From: Deltaproteobacteria bacterium
GTDB lineage: Bacteria > Myxococcota_A > UBA9160 > SZUA-336
Assembly: GCA_030673955.1 (NCBI GenBank)
Contig: DAOVBF010000046.1
Coordinates: 1 to 8,011, forward strand
Length of the DNA stretch: 8,011 nt
Direction of reading: 5' to 3'
The notes beneath the pieces were generated by a model, which worked only from the letters and a program-made list of their open reading frames with translations, ran no database searches and was not told where the DNA came from. Positions within the stretch are counted from its first letter, which is position 1. Every line of letters starts with the position of its first letter. A program made the position numbers and the translations under genes. This document shows, in pieces, positions 5,542 to 8,011 of this stretch.

Positions 5542-6333
5542 CTACGCAAGAGTATCGGCGGATCCGGGGATTCTTCTTAGGGAAAGTGGGGGGACAGCCA
5601 GACGGTTGCGCAGTCGGGCGGCGTGTCGCTCCGTCGCGACAGTCAGGTCCAGGTCCGCCAGGGTGCCCTCTTCGAGATGCCCCCCCAGGGCGCGCGCGAA
5701 GGCCTGGCAAAGCGCCTCCTGTACCGCTCCTGGCTCGAGCTTCTCCAGGTCGAGAGACCAGGCTGGGCTCTGTCCCAGCAGCGCCTCGTAGAGCGCCGAA
5801 TCGTCCGCCAAACGAATCGAGCCGTGCTGGAGGAAGCCCCAGCGGGTACGGCGCTGGGCGCTTCCGACCAGCTTGACCCGCTCCAGCTCGATCTCGAGCC
5901 CGGTCGCGCCCGCGAAGCACAGCGCAAGCCGCTCCGCTCCCGTCTCCGCGCGGCTCGGCTGCACATCGAGGCCCGCTGCACGCAGCCCGTCGACGAGCAC
6001 ATTTCGAATCCACTCGTAGCTGCCCCGAAGATCGCCTGGAAGCTCACGCACGGAAAGCGGTGTGATGATGGCGTAGGTCAGGTCCCCTGCGTGGAGAACG
6101 GCTCCCCCACCGCTGATGCGGCGGACGACCGGCACGGAGAGGCGCTCGCAGCGCTCGAGCCACGCAGGCACCGCTTGGCGGTAGCCCAGACTGACGGAAG
6201 GCTCGCTCCAGGTATAAAAGCGCAGCGTCGGCGGCTGCTCGAGGGCGCATTCGAGCAGGGCCTCGTCGAGCGACATATTCCAGGTGGCGGACGCCGGAGG
6301 ATCAAGAAGCAGGCGCCAGGGGCGCACGCTCAT
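5542..6333 (-). CDS. Lipoate-protein ligase A / LipM-type acyltransferase family protein (263 aa)
   Basis: A member of the BPL/LplA/LipB fold that attaches lipoate or octanoate to a lysine of carrier domains such as GcvH or 2-oxoacid dehydrogenase E2, in the cytoplasm. Visible motifs are the substrate-binding RRISGGGAVLH (71-81), the conserved lysine in VKLVGSAQRR (K154), and GFLQHGSI (166-173). C139 in ALCFAG lies where LipM-type octanoyltransferases carry their catalytic cysteine, and GFLQHGSI is also LipM-like. True ligases use ATP and do not need this cysteine, so an octanoyl transferase is as likely as a ligase. Length is close to LipM, and there is no separate C-terminal accessory domain. 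The ATG directly follows the aroQ stop (TAGATG) with no good ribosome site of its own, suggesting translational coupling. Confidence 0.88.
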   Translation of the reverse strand: MSVRPWRLLLDPPASATWNMSLDEALLECALEQPPTLRFYTWSEPSVSLGYRQAVPAWLERCERLSVPVVRRISGGGAVLHAGDLTYAIITPLSVRELPGDLRGSYEWIRNVLVDGLRAAGLDVQPSRAETGAERLALCFAGATGLEIELERVKLVGSAQRRTRWGFLQHGSIRLADDSALYEALLGQSPAWSLDLEKLEPGAVQEALCQAFARALGGHLEEGTLADLDLTVATERHAARLRNRLAVPPLSLRRIPGSADTLA

Positions 6334-6765
6334 CTACTTCAGCCGGTCCAGGAGGGCGAGCAACGCGAGCTCGTACCCGATGGGTCCGAGCCCCGTGACC
6401 TGTCCGATCGCGATGTCGGACACGAGCGAGGTCCGACGAAAGGACTCTCGCGCATGGATGTTCGAAAGATGGACCTCAACGATCGGGAGTTCACTCGCCG
6501 TGAGCGCGTCGCGAAGGGCGATACTCGTGTGTGTGATTCCCCCTGGATTGATGATGATTCCCTGATAGGTGCCGCACGCGGCCTGGATGCGATCGATGAG
6601 CGCCCCCTCATGATTGGATTGGAACGTATCAACGCTGGCGCCGTGTTCCGCGGCGACCTCGCGAAGTCTTGCATCGATCTTCGCCAGAGAGGTGCGGCCG
6701 TAGACCTCCGGCTCGCGCTCCCCGAGGAGGTTCAGGTTCGGCCCGTGGAGGACAAGGATCTCCAT
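6334..6765 (-). CDS. aroQ: 3-dehydroquinate dehydratase, type II (143 aa)
   Basis: Catalyses the third shikimate step, 3-dehydroquinate to 3-dehydroshikimate, as a cytoplasmic dodecamer in the type II family. Family signatures are all present: [17 protein letters not shown] with R17 and catalytic Y22, [19 protein letters not shown] with N73 and H79, [11 protein letters not shown] with catalytic H99, and R110. Full length matches the family (about 145 residues). The ATG start is preceded by AAGGA 4 bases upstream, and 13 bp separate it from the roadblock gene stop. It lies in one operon with aroB, which makes its substrate. Confidence 0.97.
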   Translation of the reverse strand: MEILVLHGPNLNLLGEREPEVYGRTSLAKIDARLREVAAEHGASVDTFQSNHEGALIDRIQAACGTYQGIIINPGGITHTSIALRDALTASELPIVEVHLSNIHARESFRRTSLVSDIAIGQVTGLGPIGYELALLALLDRLK

Positions 6766-6778
6766 TCGATCCTTGTTC

Positions 6779-7147
6779 TTACAACGCCTCCTGTAGGTCG
6801 CGCAAGAGCGACCGGACCAGATAGCGGGCCTTGCCGAGGCTCCCGGTGGGCTCGAGCGCGATGGCCACGAAAAAATCGTCGTCGAGCTGGCGGAAGAGCA
6901 GCTGATGGCCGCTGGTGATCAGGACCAGCTCTTCGAGCCCTCCGCCCGAGCCCCCGTAAAGCGCGCCCGCGACCTTGCGCGACTGGTCGAGGACCCGCTG
7001 GAACTCGACAGCCAGCGCCGCGAGGTCCACGCGTCCCTCATCGCGGACATACTCATCGACCGGGATCCCGTCGCTCGCCATGATGGCACCGGCAAGGGCA
7101 CCCGGCGTGCCCTGCACGACCCTCTCCAGGATCTCGCGGAACGTCAT
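6779..7147 (-). CDS. Roadblock/LC7 domain protein (122 aa)
   Basis: A single roadblock/LC7 (MglB/LAMTOR-like) domain filling the whole protein: an N-terminal helix [12 protein letters not shown], strands around [17 protein letters not shown], a long helix [22 protein letters not shown], and strands [26 protein letters not shown]. Such proteins dimerise and often regulate small Ras-like GTPases or act as scaffolds; MglB of Myxococcus is the GTPase-activating partner of MglA. No GTPase gene is in the window. A longer frame continues upstream, but the ATG at 7145-7147 forms an ATGA overlap with the stop of the preceding gene and begins exactly at the domain, with GGGAG upstream. Confidence 0.88.
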   Translation of the reverse strand: MTFREILERVVQGTPGALAGAIMASDGIPVDEYVRDEGRVDLAALAVEFQRVLDQSRKVAGALYGGSGGGLEELVLITSGHQLLFRQLDDDFFVAIALEPTGSLGKARYLVRSLLRDLQEAL

Positions 7148-7629
7148 GCTCGTGCTTCTCCCTGCCGCCGATGTCGAAAGTAGTCGAGCCAGCGCTCCAA
7201 CACGGCGATCTGCTGCTCGTGCGGTTCCGATCGAGGACACAGGCGTTTGCGTACGGCGAGCGCCCGGGCGTCGCCTGGACGCCTGCGGAGCACGTCCTGT
7301 GCGACCTGTAGTGCCCGCTCTCTGTGGCCCTGCTGCTCCAACAGCTCCGCCATGGTCGGCGTCGCGAGAGCGAAGCCGGCCTCGACCGGCTGGGCCAGCG
7401 CGGCCTCGCAAGCCACACGCGCCTTCAAGTGCTCGAGCACCTCACGGACCTCCGCGCCCGCGGCGCCTTGCTCGACCTCTGCCAGGAGCCGGTTGACCAG
7501 CTTCCCGATCCGGGGCTCGTTGGGCTCGGTATCGATGGCCCGACTCAAGCAAGCGAGCGCTTGGTCGTGCTCGCCCAGACACCAGTGGCCCGCGACAAGC
7601 TCCAGTCGGATCTGGATCGCGTTCTTCAC
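7144..7629 (-). CDS. Small TPR-like protein (161 aa)
   Basis: An all-helical protein with TPR-like pairs at about residues 6-40 (AGHWCLGEHDQALACLSRAIDTEPNEP) and 88-125 (ATPTMAELLEQQGHRERALQVAQDVLRRRPGD). A short basic C-terminal helix ends in LERWLDYFRHRR. The second pair resembles the 'TPTMAELY..QG...AL.IY' TPR proteins that I associate with roadblock genes in deltaproteobacteria. No signal peptide or membrane segment is seen. The start is GTG, overlapping the aroB stop (GTGA), and the stop overlaps the next start (ATGA), so its synthesis is probably coupled to both neighbours. A partnership with the roadblock protein is plausible but inferred. Function is not known. Confidence 0.82.
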   Translation of the reverse strand: MKNAIQIRLELVAGHWCLGEHDQALACLSRAIDTEPNEPRIGKLVNRLLAEVEQGAAGAEVREVLEHLKARVACEAALAQPVEAGFALATPTMAELLEQQGHRERALQVAQDVLRRRPGDARALAVRKRLCPRSEPHEQQIAVLERWLDYFRHRRQGEARA

Positions 7630-8011
7630 TGTCCCACCGCCCCTTGCTTGACAATCTCTTCGGGCGCCACAGGGAACACGCCGGCGCGGCCGATATCCCG
7701 GAGCACCACGAAGCCCACCTTTTCCTTTCTCCGCTTCTTATCGACAGCGATGGCTCGAAGGTAAGTGTCCCTCTGGCCACTCCAGTCGGGAGGCTCCGTG
7801 GGCAAGCCGACACGCTCGAGTAGAGCGGAGAGTCGCGCGGCGATCCCCTCTTGCCCGAGCCCGAACCGCTCGGAGAGGCGAGCGGCGAAAACCATGCCCA
7901 TCGAGACCGCCTCGCCGTGCCGCACCCGCCGCTGCCCGGTCACAGCCTCAATCGCGTGCCCCAGGGTGTGCCCGAAGTTCAGGAGGGCACGGAGTCCTGC
8001 CTCGCGCTCGT
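7626..8011 (-). CDS. aroB: 3-dehydroquinate synthase, C-terminal part (partial at window edge)
   Basis: Converts DAHP to 3-dehydroquinate using NAD and a divalent metal, the second shikimate step. The visible 127 residues are about the last third of a roughly 350-residue enzyme. They contain NFGHTLGHAIE (with metal-binding His), RHGEAVSMGMVFAARL, and DKKRRKEKVGFVVLRDIG, all AroB signatures. The frame is open to the right edge, where the first visible full codon starts at 8009; the 5' part lies outside the window. The TGA stop overlaps the GTG of the TPR-like gene by 4 bases. Confidence 0.96.
   Translation of the reverse strand, partial: EREAGLRALLNFGHTLGHAIEAVTGQRRVRHGEAVSMGMVFAARLSERFGLGQEGIAARLSALLERVGLPTEPPDWSGQRDTYLRAIAVDKKRRKEKVGFVVLRDIGRAGVFPVAPEEIVKQGAVGQ

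Noticed and set aside
5623..6918. Plus-strand open frame of 431 codons opposite the lipoate ligase and aroQ genes
   Set aside because: It spans two clearly identified minus-strand genes and their junction. No recognisable motif; a GC-driven shadow.
7148..7411. N-terminal extension of the roadblock protein frame
   Set aside because: The extra 88 residues overlap the conserved TPR-like gene and are Arg/Ala-rich without structure. The ATG at 7147 fits the domain start and the ATGA overlap.

Overview
The window looks like the edge of a conserved bacterial chromosomal operon where it meets an integrated mobile element. High GC, TTG/GTG starts, four-base gene overlaps, and a TPR/roadblock gene pair lying between the shikimate genes aroB and aroQ suggest a deltaproteobacterial-type lineage (Myxococcota/Desulfobacterota-like). 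This is inferred from gene style and context; there is no rRNA or other firm marker.

All host genes lie on the minus strand, so the operon reads from right to left: aroB (3' part only, 7626-8011), a small TPR-like protein (7144-7629), a roadblock/LC7 protein (6779-7147), aroQ (6334-6765), a lipoate ligase/LipM-type acyltransferase (5542-6333), a large TPR protein (3204-5471, apparently with a CTG start), an ExeA/GspA-type AAA ATPase with a long acidic tail (1551-3167), and tRNA-Gly(CCC) (1425-1500). Genes at the right overlap by 4 bp or abut exactly; spacing widens to 70 and 36 bp around the large TPR gene. AroB and AroQ catalyse two consecutive shikimate steps. The roadblock, TPR and ATPase products look like a regulatory or scaffold set. 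The large TPR protein and the ATPase both carry repeated acidic '(S/E)FDL'-type short motifs, which hints that they share a partner.

Left of the tRNA 3' end the content changes. A plus-strand reading frame (1234-1548) carries the C-terminal catalytic piece of a tyrosine recombinase, including the nucleophilic Tyr, and runs in frame through the antisense of the tRNA. This is the layout of an element integrated at the 3' end of a tRNA gene. Three tandem 10-bp repeats lie between the recombinase core and the tRNA. The recombinase is cut by a complete IS3-family (IS407-group-like) insertion sequence at 3-1233, with both terminal inverted repeats, intact orfA and orfB, a DD(35)E catalytic triad, and an A8 slippery run placed to give the -1 frameshift fusion OrfAB. 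The IS has therefore probably disabled the integrase of the element.

I see no clearly new multi-gene system. The most interesting points are the nested tRNA/integrase/IS junction, the likely CTG start, the motif shared by the TPR and ATPase proteins, and the aroB-TPR-roadblock-aroQ arrangement.
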